Source: JAYZDF01 sp036337945 | GTDB lineage: Bacteria > Myxococcota > Kuafuiibacteriia > Kuafuiibacteriales > Kuafuiibacteriaceae | Assembly: GCA_036337945.1 (NCBI GenBank) | Contig: JAYZDF010000080.1 | Span: forward strand, 1 to 24,822 | Direction of reading: 5' to 3' | DNA: 24,822 bases | Part shown: in pieces, positions 17,433-24,822 of the stretch | Numbering within the stretch: position 1 is the first letter of the stretch | Layout of the letters: every line of letters starts with the position of its first letter | The notes under the pieces: generated by a model | What the model was told of the DNA's origin: nothing | The model's input: only the letters and a program-made list of their open reading frames with translations | The model's database searches: none | Program-made: the position numbers and the translations under genes

Positions 17433-19007
17433 TCAAAATCGAATAGTTACGGGCCCGATTCCCCGCTCTGCTTCTTGGCTCGAGAAATGAGAGTAGGCAA
17501 ATAATCCAGCGCTCGTTATAGCGATACCGGTCAGGACCCACAACCAAGGCCCCCATCTATCAACGATTGAGATGCTGGACTCATCAATACTCAGCGCAAT
17601 TGGGTCTGTTCGACCATAATATGCTAATTCTGTCCCTGCGACGTCTTTCACGATGATGCGGATGAGGATGTCTCCGACGTAATTTTGGATGTCGCCTCGG
17701 TCTTCGAACGTCGATACGACTCTATTTATCGGTTCTCGTTCTGCGCGGATTTGCGCACTTTCTATAATGTCTCCTCCAGCGCCCCAAAGTTCAATCGTTC
17801 CTCCGGATACCATTTTATAAGGGTCAGGGTCGAAGAGTCCCGTCACCTCAACCATATTGTTCCCATCTTCGATAAACCGACGCGCTTTTACCTGTTGTAT
17901 ATTTAGTTTTTGCTTACATAGATTACTGGACTTAATTTTTGCTAATGCTTGAGCCAAACGAGTGCTAGCCAGCGGAAAGTCTAAATCCATTTTGAGGCAG
18001 AACGCCTTATTTACTGTATCGATAGCCGATTGCGAATCAGTAGCGCCCAAAAGTTGAATCCCTCCGATGATAAGAAGACTCTTGGCCAAAAGGGTTATAT
18101 CTAGTTTCCCACTGTTCCGTGCAAATTTCGCCAGATACAAGGCATCAGACAGCTCGTAGCGAAGTAGTTTTTTCACGGCAGCTTTCAGTGAAGATTGAGG
18201 AGTGGTCGTATATGGCGCTAATCGGCTTTGAACGGAGTCTTCAAAATATCTCAGGTTAAAAATCGCTGTGAGAATCTCGTCACGTTCTTGTTTTGTGGCC
18301 GATTTGAGAGATTTGTATAGTTCACGCTCTGCGATCGAGGCTTTTAGGCGATGACTGAAGAACAGGCGTGACCAAGCCTTAGGTAGTTTCTGATTGTAAA
18401 GAGAGCTGGGTAGGCTTCGAATACTGGGCGCATTAGTGCCCGCTGGTAGTTCGTTTATTGCTTTAGAAGCAAGGTTTTGAAAATAGTTATGGGTCTGTGC
18501 AATGAATCGTGGCGGTCGAGCTTGGGTCTCTGGTGGTACGATTTTGATGACGTGTTTGAAATTCTTAACCCGAGCCGGTTTGGTTGAAGCCGCTTTAAAT
18601 ATTGAGACGGAGAACTTGAGTGTATAACGTCGTCGCTGCGGTTTTCCTCTTGATTCGATTGCGTACGTGACCCGTACAACGTTTTTCTTTTTCTCGAGGT
18701 ACTCCACCGATAAGGCCTGAGGGTAGAGGAAAAAATCAGAGCTTGGCTTACGTGGACGAAGACTGAGGTCTAGTTCTTCAAGTGGGATTTTTTTAGGGAG
18801 CGAAACAGTTAGGGTTCCGAGGTACGTCGATTGGAGTGGAATAACAATATTTCTTTGGTACGCTCGCGGTAAACCTATCACGTCTTCGTATGACTGCTGT
18901 TGTTGCTGTTGTGCATTGGGTTTCGATATATCAAGGGTTTTGATATTCAGTTCCTCTGGGGGAGGTGACGATATGGACATCGCCGCGAGCAGCATGGTTA
19001 TGCTCAT
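17433..19007 (-). CDS. Unrecognised envelope protein with C-terminal membrane segment, 524 aa
   Basis: I do not recognise a family. The first 14 residues are hydrophobic (MSITMLLAAM) and then turn Pro/Glu-rich, which suggests a short signal peptide or anchor. A Gln run (35-40) follows. The middle is basic and mixed, with a helical part (about 190-370), a Cys pair (C343, C368) and a beta-rich segment (about 375-475) that might be a sandwich domain. Near the C-terminus, a Trp-flanked hydrophobic stretch (about 488-507) is a likely transmembrane helix followed by a 17-residue tail ending in PVTIRF. The gene is divergent from the small lipoprotein gene and runs into the SWIM gene after 92 bases, so it may share a transcript with it. 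No Shine-Dalgarno motif precedes the ATG; an in-frame TAA lies 30 bases upstream. Coding status is supported by length and clean composition. Confidence 0.75.
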   Translation of the reverse strand: MSITMLLAAMSISSPPPEELNIKTLDISKPNAQQQQQQSYEDVIGLPRAYQRNIVIPLQSTYLGTLTVSLPKKIPLEELDLSLRPRKPSSDFFLYPQALSVEYLEKKKNVVRVTYAIESRGKPQRRRYTLKFSVSIFKAASTKPARVKNFKHVIKIVPPETQARPPRFIAQTHNYFQNLASKAINELPAGTNAPSIRSLPSSLYNQKLPKAWSRLFFSHRLKASIAERELYKSLKSATKQERDEILTAIFNLRYFEDSVQSRLAPYTTTPQSSLKAAVKKLLRYELSDALYLAKFARNSGKLDITLLAKSLLIIGGIQLLGATDSQSAIDTVNKAFCLKMDLDFPLASTRLAQALAKIKSSNLCKQKLNIQQVKARRFIEDGNNMVEVTGLFDPDPYKMVSGGTIELWGAGGDIIESAQIRAEREPINRVVSTFEDRGDIQNYVGDILIRIIVKDVAGTELAYYGRTDPIALSIDESSISIVDRWGPWLWVLTGIAITSAGLFAYSHFSSQEAERGIGPVTIRF

Positions 19008-19095
19008 TGGTTTTAAAATTATCAGAGCTATTCGTTAGGTGCCAGGCGCAATCTGCTTATTGCACCGAGGGCTAAGTTCAAGTTATTTTCCGCGT
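19008..19095. promoter_or_regulatory. Divergent promoter region between envelope gene and lipoprotein gene
   Basis: The 88-base gap must serve both flanking genes. For the minus gene, GATAAT (19018-19023 on the complement) lies 10 bases before its ATG. For the plus gene, TTGCAC (19060-19065) and TATTTT (19084-19089) are separated by 18 bases and the ATG follows after six bases, so the transcript could be leaderless. The matches are weak to moderate and only visual. Confidence 0.3.
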
Positions 19096-19506
19096 ATGTC
19101 GTCGTTTCGGCTATTCTTTTGTCTGTTCTTGCTCATGGCAAGCTGTGGGCCAGAGCGCGTCTTCCGCAACATTGAGATAGAAATTTACGGTGTTTCTGCG
19201 CGCGCTAGTGCGGTAACGCTTAAAGTATTCGCGCTTGAGGAAGCCCGGCAATGCCGAGATCTCGACCGAACAATTATCGATAATACGTCGGCCTTCATAA
19301 CGAATATTTGGCAACGGGATCAATCAAGTGACCGTGCATGGGTGATCCCCGAGATAGAGGCGGAACAACTAACCTTTACGGTACACACCCTCGACGAAGA
19401 TGGTTTTGTGATGCAATATTTTTGCCGCGAATTGACCTACGAAGAAATCGGAAACCGTGAATTTGGTTTGATAAATATTCGCCTTGAACCTCGAAGCCCC
19501 AAGTAA
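19096..19506 (+). CDS. Small predicted lipoprotein, 136 aa
   Basis: From ATG 19096 the protein starts MSSFRLFFCLFLLMASC: a short basic n-region, a hydrophobic core and a lipobox ending at C17, so an outer or inner membrane lipoprotein is likely. The mature part (about 120 residues) is acidic and looks like a beta-sandwich (alternating hydrophobic strands: IEIEIYGVS, VTLKVFAL, LTFTVHTL, FGLINIRLE), with two cysteines that might pair (mature CRDL and FCREL). I do not recognise a family. The frame extends upstream to a GTG at 19039, but that would bury the signal peptide, so I reject it. The kinase gene follows 50 bases downstream on the same strand. Confidence 0.78.
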   Translation: MSSFRLFFCLFLLMASCGPERVFRNIEIEIYGVSARASAVTLKVFALEEARQCRDLDRTIIDNTSAFITNIWQRDQSSDRAWVIPEIEAEQLTFTVHTLDEDGFVMQYFCRELTYEEIGNREFGLINIRLEPRSPK

Positions 19507-19544
19507 ATCGGTCGATTGTCCGTGAACTGCGGGTAAACTGGTGC

Positions 19545-19550
19545 TACCCT
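19545..19550 (+). promoter_or_regulatory. Possible -10 box giving a leaderless kinase transcript
   Basis: TACCCT lies exactly six bases before the GTG start of the kinase gene at 19557. No Shine-Dalgarno motif is present. This spacing would place the transcription start on or next to the start codon. No convincing -35 box was found, so the call is weak. Read-through from the lipoprotein gene is an alternative. Confidence 0.25.
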
Positions 19551-19556
19551 TTACTC

Positions 19557-20801
19557 GTGGAGACCTCGTTTGGCCCATTCGAACTTTGCCGGGCCCTAGG
19601 CCGAGGCGGCATGGGCGAGGTTTTTCTCGCGTTTCGGAGGGATGATGACAGCCAAACTCGTATTGTCCTAAAGCGGCTTAGGCCCGAAATTTATGAGCAT
19701 GACGAATACCACAAGCGAATGGTATTTGAAGCACAAGTCGGTTCCTCTCTGGAGCATCCAAATCTTGTAAAACAGGTAGAACTTGGTCAAGTTGGCGACT
19801 GCCCCTATTTAGTGCTTGAGTACGTGCAGGGATTCAGTCTTCGACGTTTGCTGGACCCTATTTTTGAAAATGAATTGCCTCCGCCCCCCACCACGGTTGG
19901 CTTGATCATTTTGGAAAGTCTCTTGGATGCACTAACAGCCATGCACGGAGTACGAGATAAAGAGGGCGTTGTAAGGCCCATTATTCACCGAGATGTTACT
20001 CCGAATAACGTCATTATCACCTCCGAGGGGCGTCCTGTACTGATCGATTTCGGAATTGCAAAAGACGTTATGGGCCCTTCCATAACGCAGTATGGAAAAG
20101 TCGTAGGCACAGCCCGTTACATGTCTCCTGAACACCGCGAAGGCGAGAATCTGGATATGCGTACTGACGTATTTGCGGCGAGTATGATTGGATTTGAATT
20201 GTTTATGGGTCGTCGTCCATGGCCCAGACTGTCTACGCATAAAGAGATGCTGCGAACGGTGTTTGATCCACCGGAAATTACCGAAGATGAGATTGCCCGT
20301 TTGCCAGAAGAACTCCGCAAAGTTCTTTTGAAAGGTTTGACCTGCGAGCCAGATAAAAGATGGGCCTCCGCGAAAGACATGCTCGTCGCTCTTCGGCAAA
20401 CTGAATATTATCAAATGCTAGCTTCTGGAGACCAAGTGCAAAAATGGCTTCAGGTGAGCGACTGGGTTGAGAGCACAGAATTACCTTCTGACGAGGAATA
20501 CGAGAGTCTTATTGTTGATCACCGACCCATCGCAGGATCGGCCGAAGTCGGCCAATATCACTGGAGTCCAGCGGGGCGGCTTGATAGAGACCCTACTCCG
20601 CAACCCTACAGTCCTTCAGAACTACCAGCGGCTCGCGTATTGCCTATTCCTCCGCTACCGCCAAGAAGGGCAGCGAAGCTCGGCTCGGCCGAATGGGTTG
20701 AGGCTGAAGCGCATTTCCGTACCGATAGTTCCTGGTTTTGGGTGATAACTCTCGTCCTTCTCTCGTTGGCCGGTGGCTATATCGGCTATATCTTCGGCTG
20801 A
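19557..20801 (+). CDS. Hanks-type Ser/Thr protein kinase, tail-anchored, 414 aa
   Basis: The kinase domain spans about residues 6-290: glycine loop GRGGMGEV (15-22), ATP-anchoring K39 (VLKRL), helix-C E58, catalytic loop HRDVTPNN (144-151) with D146, DFG (164-166), GTARYMSPE (184-192), and DVFAASMIGFELFMGRRPW. In the loop the usual HRDLKPEN lysine is Thr, a variant frequent in myxobacterial kinases, usually as HRDVSPxN; the other key residues suggest an active enzyme. A Pro-rich linker (about 345-380) leads to one transmembrane helix (about 394-413) at the very C-terminus, with no external sensor domain. The kinase domain should therefore face the cytoplasm. The start is GTG. The neighbouring lipoprotein genes hint at envelope-related signalling, but the substrate and stimulus are unknown. 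Confidence 0.95.
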   Translation: METSFGPFELCRALGRGGMGEVFLAFRRDDDSQTRIVLKRLRPEIYEHDEYHKRMVFEAQVGSSLEHPNLVKQVELGQVGDCPYLVLEYVQGFSLRRLLDPIFENELPPPPTTVGLIILESLLDALTAMHGVRDKEGVVRPIIHRDVTPNNVIITSEGRPVLIDFGIAKDVMGPSITQYGKVVGTARYMSPEHREGENLDMRTDVFAASMIGFELFMGRRPWPRLSTHKEMLRTVFDPPEITEDEIARLPEELRKVLLKGLTCEPDKRWASAKDMLVALRQTEYYQMLASGDQVQKWLQVSDWVESTELPSDEEYESLIVDHRPIAGSAEVGQYHWSPAGRLDRDPTPQPYSPSELPAARVLPIPPLPPRRAAKLGSAEWVEAEAHFRTDSSWFWVITLVLLSLAGGYIGYIFG

Positions 20802-20871
20802 ATTAAGGGTAATTCGCGAGTTCTTCTGTGAGTGTTCAGTCTTCGCTGGATCACCCTAATGTTTTCTGGCT

Positions 20872-23800
20872 ATGACCGCCGAGAACATGGACATTTTCAA
20901 TAGAAAGTCATTAGTCATATTTTTCTCTGCGGCAACGTTTCTCGTGGGCTGCTTTGGCGCAGGGACCATGCATCTTCGAAAAGCGAAGCGACTCCGAGCG
21001 GAGGGGAATCTTATAGAAGCTCGAGTTGAGATGCGACGAGCCATAAAGAAGGAGCCCACCAAGGTGGAGTACAAAAGCGCTCTTGATGACCTTGAAAGTG
21101 AAATCGAAGAAAGAGTGGCCGATAAAGTTGCCGACGCGAAGGCGAAACAACGCAAAGGACAATGGAACGCCGCGGCTGAACTTTATACAGAAGCTTCTAA
21201 ACTTAAGCCCTACGATATCGATTTCAAGGCTCATGCTGCACTATCTTCGATCAAGAGTAAGGCCTTAGACAATCTAAACTGGTATCGCGAGCTTCTGAAG
21301 GTCTCCAAAGATTTATTGAAGAGCAAAGTTCTTCAGTCCACACTCCAGAAGGCGAAAACGAAAGCGTATCAAGAACAACTCGGAGCTGCACGAGTCGCTC
21401 TAGATAACTCTGATGGCCCCAAGGCTCACAAGGCTTTCGAAACCGCTAAGTCTATTGATAAGGCGATGCCTGGAGCAAATCCAGAGTCTGTCGCAAAAGC
21501 TGAAGCACTGTTTTTAGCTGCTCAAGCGAAAGCTCTTTTCGACGAAAATAAACCCGTACAAGCCTATCAGACCTACAAGAAAGCTTATGAGAAACAAGCT
21601 TTGCCCGTGATTCGGTCTGCCATGAAAGCAGCGCAAAGGAAGGCTTCAAGAATTATTCGTGTACTTGACCAAGCAGCAGCAGCAGCGGAAAGGTCTCAAT
21701 TTGAGAAGGCGACTCAATTATACGATCTCGCACTCAAGATGGAAGGAGTGCCTGCTTCAGTTAAATCTGAGCGAACTGAGGCTGCAAATAGTTTTATAGC
21801 CCAGGCGCTGAGCAACTCTGGCAAAGAGATAGAGTCTGGTCGGCTCTCACGAGCAGCAAGCATTTTGTCGAATGCCGTGAAGTATTACGAAAGTGATCCC
21901 GCAAACAAAGATTTACTGAACTCTGCTCTCAAAAGCATTCGGAAAAGAGAGCCTGGCGAGGCCGTTCGCTTTTTGGAACAGTCGAGCCTCGCACCTTCCG
22001 ATAAATTACGAGTCTCGGTAGAAAAGCTCGCCTTCGAAACTGCCAAGAATGTTCTCAGTGCAGCAAAGCGGCTCTCGAAAGGCCGCGCATCGCAAGCACT
22101 CGCGATGCTCTCCGGGCTGACCATATTTGCAGAAGAACTGCCGGAAATTCGAGACATTCGTCGAGATTTGTTCAAACTATCATTCTCATCGATGCTTTCT
22201 GAAGCGAAGCGTCAAGCAAAGCGTGGCAACGATTCCGAAGCGGCGAATATTCTTCGAGAAGCCGTCGAAGCGACGTCCGATAAAGCTCCCGAAGGCATGC
22301 TTAAGCCCGCGCGTAAAGGTTGCGATGAGTTGGCAAAGAAACGATTTATTCAAGCGGAGCAAGAGTTCGATGCGGCTCTAGTAGTGGCACCTCGGTCAAA
22401 GCTTGCCCAGGCGGCGATCGAGATCGCACGGAGTAGGCGAAAGGCGGCTGAACAATCAGCGCTTCAAGCGGTCAAGACCGGACGTGGCGATGTTGCCAGT
22501 GCTGTCGATGTCTTAGAAGGGATTCGAATTGCAGCACCTGGAACTAGAACGGTGCGCTCCGCAGCCGAAGCCTTGTTGGCAAAGCTCAAGAGACTCACAA
22601 CTTCTTCAGACGACAAATTGGTTTCCGAATTCATTACGTACTTGTCACGTTTGGAAGAAATCTCCACAAACGCCCGGGATAAGTTAGTTGAAGGTGCAAA
22701 GCAGATTTCATCTGGTCAGTACGACGCGGCAGAAAGATCTTTTCAGAGGGCCGAAGATGCGTCTGTTGAATCCGGGACGGCGCCCGTCGCTCGCGCTCTA
22801 GCGAATAAGAAACAGGTGGCCTCTCTTGAGAAGAAATATCGCGAAGCGAAGGAGCTTACCTCGGAACGTGCAAATGCACTCGCAGCATTGCTAGAGGTTC
22901 AGCCCCAGTATGCTGCCGCCGAAGTTGAGATGAACAAAATTTTTGAGCTTGCAAAAAAAGCAGCCAAAAAAGGGGAAGACGAAGCGGTGAGTCGGTACTT
23001 GGGATTAGCGACGACGATTAGCCGTCCTTCGAGTATTGTCCGCGCAAAACTTAGCAAAGCTCACGAAACATTAGCGGCAGGAAAAACGAATGAGGCTGAA
23101 AAGCTTTACCGGTCAGTACTGAAAACCAATGTTGAACAGCCTGTTGCCCGCGTTGGTCGCGAAATTGCTCGCGGGAACAGAAATGCGGTGTTGTTGTCCG
23201 CGGTCGATACTGCTCTTAAGGGTTCGGGCTATGAACAATTGAAAGCTGCGCTCAAGCGTTCTTGGGACGCCGATCGAGAAGATGAAGACCTAAATGATGC
23301 GATAGATGAGTTGCTCAATTCAGCGAAATCTCAGGCAACCAAAGGTGAAATTGGTCGGGCTGCTGACCTTCTGAGTTGTGTCAATGCCATCACGGCGAAT
23401 GCTGAACTTGCTCAGACGATTGAATCAACGATTGCTCTCCTACGTTCAGGGAAGAATGTTGAAGCAAAACAAGCCTTTACGGGAATCAAGTCTCGTTCCG
23501 CGGTAGCCCAAGCTGGACTCGCGATCGCTCGCGGGAATGATGCCAAGCGCCTTATGGCAGGTGTCAAAAAGCTCGCTCTTGGCAAAGATGCTAAAGCCAA
23601 TGCGGCGCTTGCTGCAGAATTGCTTTCGCAAGAGCCAACAAACAGTGCGGTTTTGGATGCGATCAAGAAGACGATGATTCGAGCGCAAAAAGCCGCTAAA
23701 GCTGTGAACATCGAAAAGACACTTCTCGAGATGACTGCGGCAAATATTGCTGGCGGTGGGGATATAGAGATCGAAAAAGCCCTCGCGATTTTTGCAGAGA

Positions 23801-24822
23801 AGAAATTTTTAGATGCCGCGAAAGTATTTGAAAAAGGGAGTAGTGAGCTCGCGAAGCTTGGCGTAGAAATTTCTCGTTCATTTAGAACTCAAGCTCTGCG
23901 AGCAGGCATCGGGCAAGATGATGCGACGACGGCAGAAAGTATTCGTGCTTTACTCGCTGAGAATCCTCTAGATAAACAAGCCCTTCGCAGCTTGGCCAAA
24001 ATGCTCCGAAAGGCCGAGAAATTACTCAAACAACAAAAACTGGATAAAGCAGCTGCAGTATATACGGCGGCGACGATGGCGACAGGAGCGCCTGAGTCCC
24101 AGGCTGCTAAGACGAGAGAAGCGCTAACTCTTCTTACCGAATCAAAAGTCGCTCAAGCAGAAAAAATTCTGGCTTCGCAGCTCAACGAGACAAAAGACTC
24201 TCAAGTACTCAAGTCTGCTGTAAAAAGCGTTCGCAGCCAGCGTTTGAAGCAGGAAAAAGCATTCCTACAAAAATTGAATCGAGGGACAGAGCTTATTGAT
24301 AGTGCAAAAGGGCTCGCAATGAGTTTGCTCATTGATTCGAATAACCGAAGCGTTAAAGCAGGGCTCTTAGCCATTCGTAGACAGATTTCCTCGGCTATTA
24401 GCAAGCGAAAGCCAGTGACTCTCTCGAACCTTATTGTCTCTCAAGCATATCTGAAACAAGCCTCAAGCGACCAAATAGCTGCGGTAGAGAAAGCAGCAAA
24501 AGCGCTGACAGCAAATGAATTGCCTAAGGCTGAGTCAGAATTTACCAAGCTGGTTCCTGAAGGGGAGGGGAGTGCTCAGACTATTCCTGCTGTTGCTGCA
24601 AAGCATATTCGGGCTTTACGAATCCAGGAGGCGAAGCAACAGCTTGCTTCTCTTGAGCGGTCTCGTAATATTCTTAAAGCGAGTAAGGCTGCCATCGCCC
24701 TATTTGATTTGGACCCAACAAGCCGTCAGGCGAAAAGAACCGTTGATAAGTACAAGACCAAAGTCACTCAACAGCGCCTAAAAGCATCAGCGGCACAAAC
24801 CAAGCTTGGTAAGCTTGGAACT
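20872..24822 (+). CDS. Giant helical-repeat lipoprotein (5' part; continues past window end)
   Basis: The frame is open from ATG 20872 to the last base, 1317 codons without a stop, so the true protein is longer. It has a signal peptide with a perfect lipobox LVGC (C27), so it is lipid-anchored outside the cytoplasm. An in-frame TAA at 20857 limits the start; ATG 20887 is an equally possible start (lipobox C22). The mature protein is almost all alpha-helical, rich in Ala, Lys, Glu and Leu, with TPR-like patterns such as GxxxxAxxLYxxAxxL (QWNAAAELYTEASKL, FEKATQLYDLALKM). The later part shows modules of about 121 residues. A four-codon GCA run is at about 21674. A scaffold or protein-binding role is inferred from such folds; no enzymatic motif is seen. 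It follows the kinase gene after 70 bases. Confidence 0.88.
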   Translation, partial: MTAENMDIFNRKSLVIFFSAATFLVGCFGAGTMHLRKAKRLRAEGNLIEARVEMRRAIKKEPTKVEYKSALDDLESEIEERVADKVADAKAKQRKGQWNAAAELYTEASKLKPYDIDFKAHAALSSIKSKALDNLNWYRELLKVSKDLLKSKVLQSTLQKAKTKAYQEQLGAARVALDNSDGPKAHKAFETAKSIDKAMPGANPESVAKAEALFLAAQAKALFDENKPVQAYQTYKKAYEKQALPVIRSAMKAAQRKASRIIRVLDQAAAAAERSQFEKATQLYDLALKMEGVPASVKSERTEAANSFIAQALSNSGKEIESGRLSRAASILSNAVKYYESDPANKDLLNSALKSIRKREPGEAVRFLEQSSLAPSDKLRVSVEKLAFETAKNVLSAAKRLSKGRASQALAMLSGLTIFAEELPEIRDIRRDLFKLSFSSMLSEAKRQAKRGNDSEAANILREAVEATSDKAPEGMLKPARKGCDELAKKRFIQAEQEFDAALVVAPRSKLAQAAIEIARSRRKAAEQSALQAVKTGRGDVASAVDVLEGIRIAAPGTRTVRSAAEALLAKLKRLTTSSDDKLVSEFITYLSRLEEISTNARDKLVEGAKQISSGQYDAAERSFQRAEDASVESGTAPVARALANKKQVASLEKKYREAKELTSERANALAALLEVQPQYAAAEVEMNKIFELAKKAAKKGEDEAVSRYLGLATTISRPSSIVRAKLSKAHETLAAGKTNEAEKLYRSVLKTNVEQPVARVGREIARGNRNAVLLSAVDTALKGSGYEQLKAALKRSWDADREDEDLNDAIDELLNSAKSQATKGEIGRAADLLSCVNAITANAELAQTIESTIALLRSGKNVEAKQAFTGIKSRSAVAQAGLAIARGNDAKRLMAGVKKLALGKDAKANAALAAELLSQEPTNSAVLDAIKKTMIRAQKAAKAVNIEKTLLEMTAANIAGGGDIEIEKALAIFAEKKFLDAAKVFEKGSSELAKLGVEISRSFRTQALRAGIGQDDATTAESIRALLAENPLDKQALRSLAKMLRKAEKLLKQQKLDKAAAVYTAATMATGAPESQAAKTREALTLLTESKVAQAEKILASQLNETKDSQVLKSAVKSVRSQRLKQEKAFLQKLNRGTELIDSAKGLAMSLLIDSNNRSVKAGLLAIRRQISSAISKRKPVTLSNLIVSQAYLKQASSDQIAAVEKAAKALTANELPKAESEFTKLVPEGEGSAQTIPAVAAKHIRALRIQEAKQQLASLERSRNILKASKAAIALFDLDPTSRQAKRTVDKYKTKVTQQRLKASAAQTKLGKLGT
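22423..24603 (+). repeat. Six diverged tandem modules of about 121 residues in the giant lipoprotein
   Basis: Module boundaries placed at the IAR-like anchor fall at 22423 (IARSRR), 22798 (LANKKQ), 23164 (IARGNR), 23524 (IARGND), 23869 (ISRSFR), 24226 (SVRSQR) and 24604 (HIRALR), giving spacings of 375, 366, 360, 345, 357 and 378 bases, all multiples of three. A second anchor, the SGKxxEAxxxF-like turn, recurs at 22339, 22714, 23080, 23449, 23800, 24142 and 24514 with nearly the same periods. Between anchors each module has a helix pair with AKxxxKG then AxxxL. The DNA is diverged, apart from GCTCGCGGGAA at 23167 and 23527, so the repeats are old. Confidence 0.7.

Noticed and set aside
19932..20414. 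160-residue minus-strand frame inside the kinase gene
   Set aside because: Antisense to the most conserved part of the kinase domain; a shadow frame.
20802..20871. Hairpin AGGGT/ACCCT between the kinase and giant lipoprotein genes
   Set aside because: Only five pairs with a loop of about 40 bases and no T-tract; not a credible terminator.
20856..22667. Several minus-strand frames of 65-107 residues
   Set aside because: All lie antisense to the giant lipoprotein, whose frame is open for over 1300 codons; the Ser/Ala-rich shadows come from its Ala/Lys/Glu codons.

Overview
The window looks like a chromosomal segment of a Gram-negative, predatory or social deltaproteobacterium-like lineage (Myxococcota, Bradymonadota or a relative). 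This is an inference from four things: several lipoproteins, a cysteine-rich stalk behind a lipobox, a Hanks-type Ser/Thr kinase with an HRDVTPxN catalytic loop, and a complete RecBCD. Base composition looks roughly balanced, with GC a little under 50% by eye. Coding density is very high and no gap exceeds 300 bases. I see no insertion sequence, phage gene or CRISPR array.

Layout. (1) 1-1410, minus: the 5' part of an exported neutral-ceramidase-family protein; its 3' end lies outside the window. (2) 1488-3155, plus: a promoter, a small zinc-ribbon protein, tRNA-Met(CAT), an alpha/beta hydrolase, tRNA-Leu(CAG) and one strong terminator, all closely spaced. (3) 3163-17340, minus: a compact 14-kb run, probably one operon, in the transcription order SWIM zinc-finger protein, MoxR-type AAA+ ATPase, vWA-like/HExxH protein (DUF2201 type), double-AAA ATPase, recC, recB, recD. 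Adjacent genes overlap by 4 bp or lie 2-51 bp apart. (4) 17433-19007, minus: an unrecognised envelope protein with a C-terminal membrane segment, 92 bp upstream of the SWIM gene. (5) 19096-24822, plus: a small lipoprotein, a tail-anchored Ser/Thr kinase and the 5' part of a giant helical-repeat lipoprotein that is open to the window end.

How the genes may work together. RecBCD processes double-strand DNA ends. The four genes ahead of it form a MoxR/vWA-style chaperone module with a SWIM zinc finger, of the kind that remodels or matures protein complexes. Their placement directly in front of recCBD suggests a function coupled to DNA-end processing, either repair or defence against foreign DNA. 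That coupling is the best candidate here for an undescribed system, and it rests on gene context only. The second notable item is the giant lipoprotein, whose C-terminal part in the window is built from diverged tandem modules of about 121 residues.
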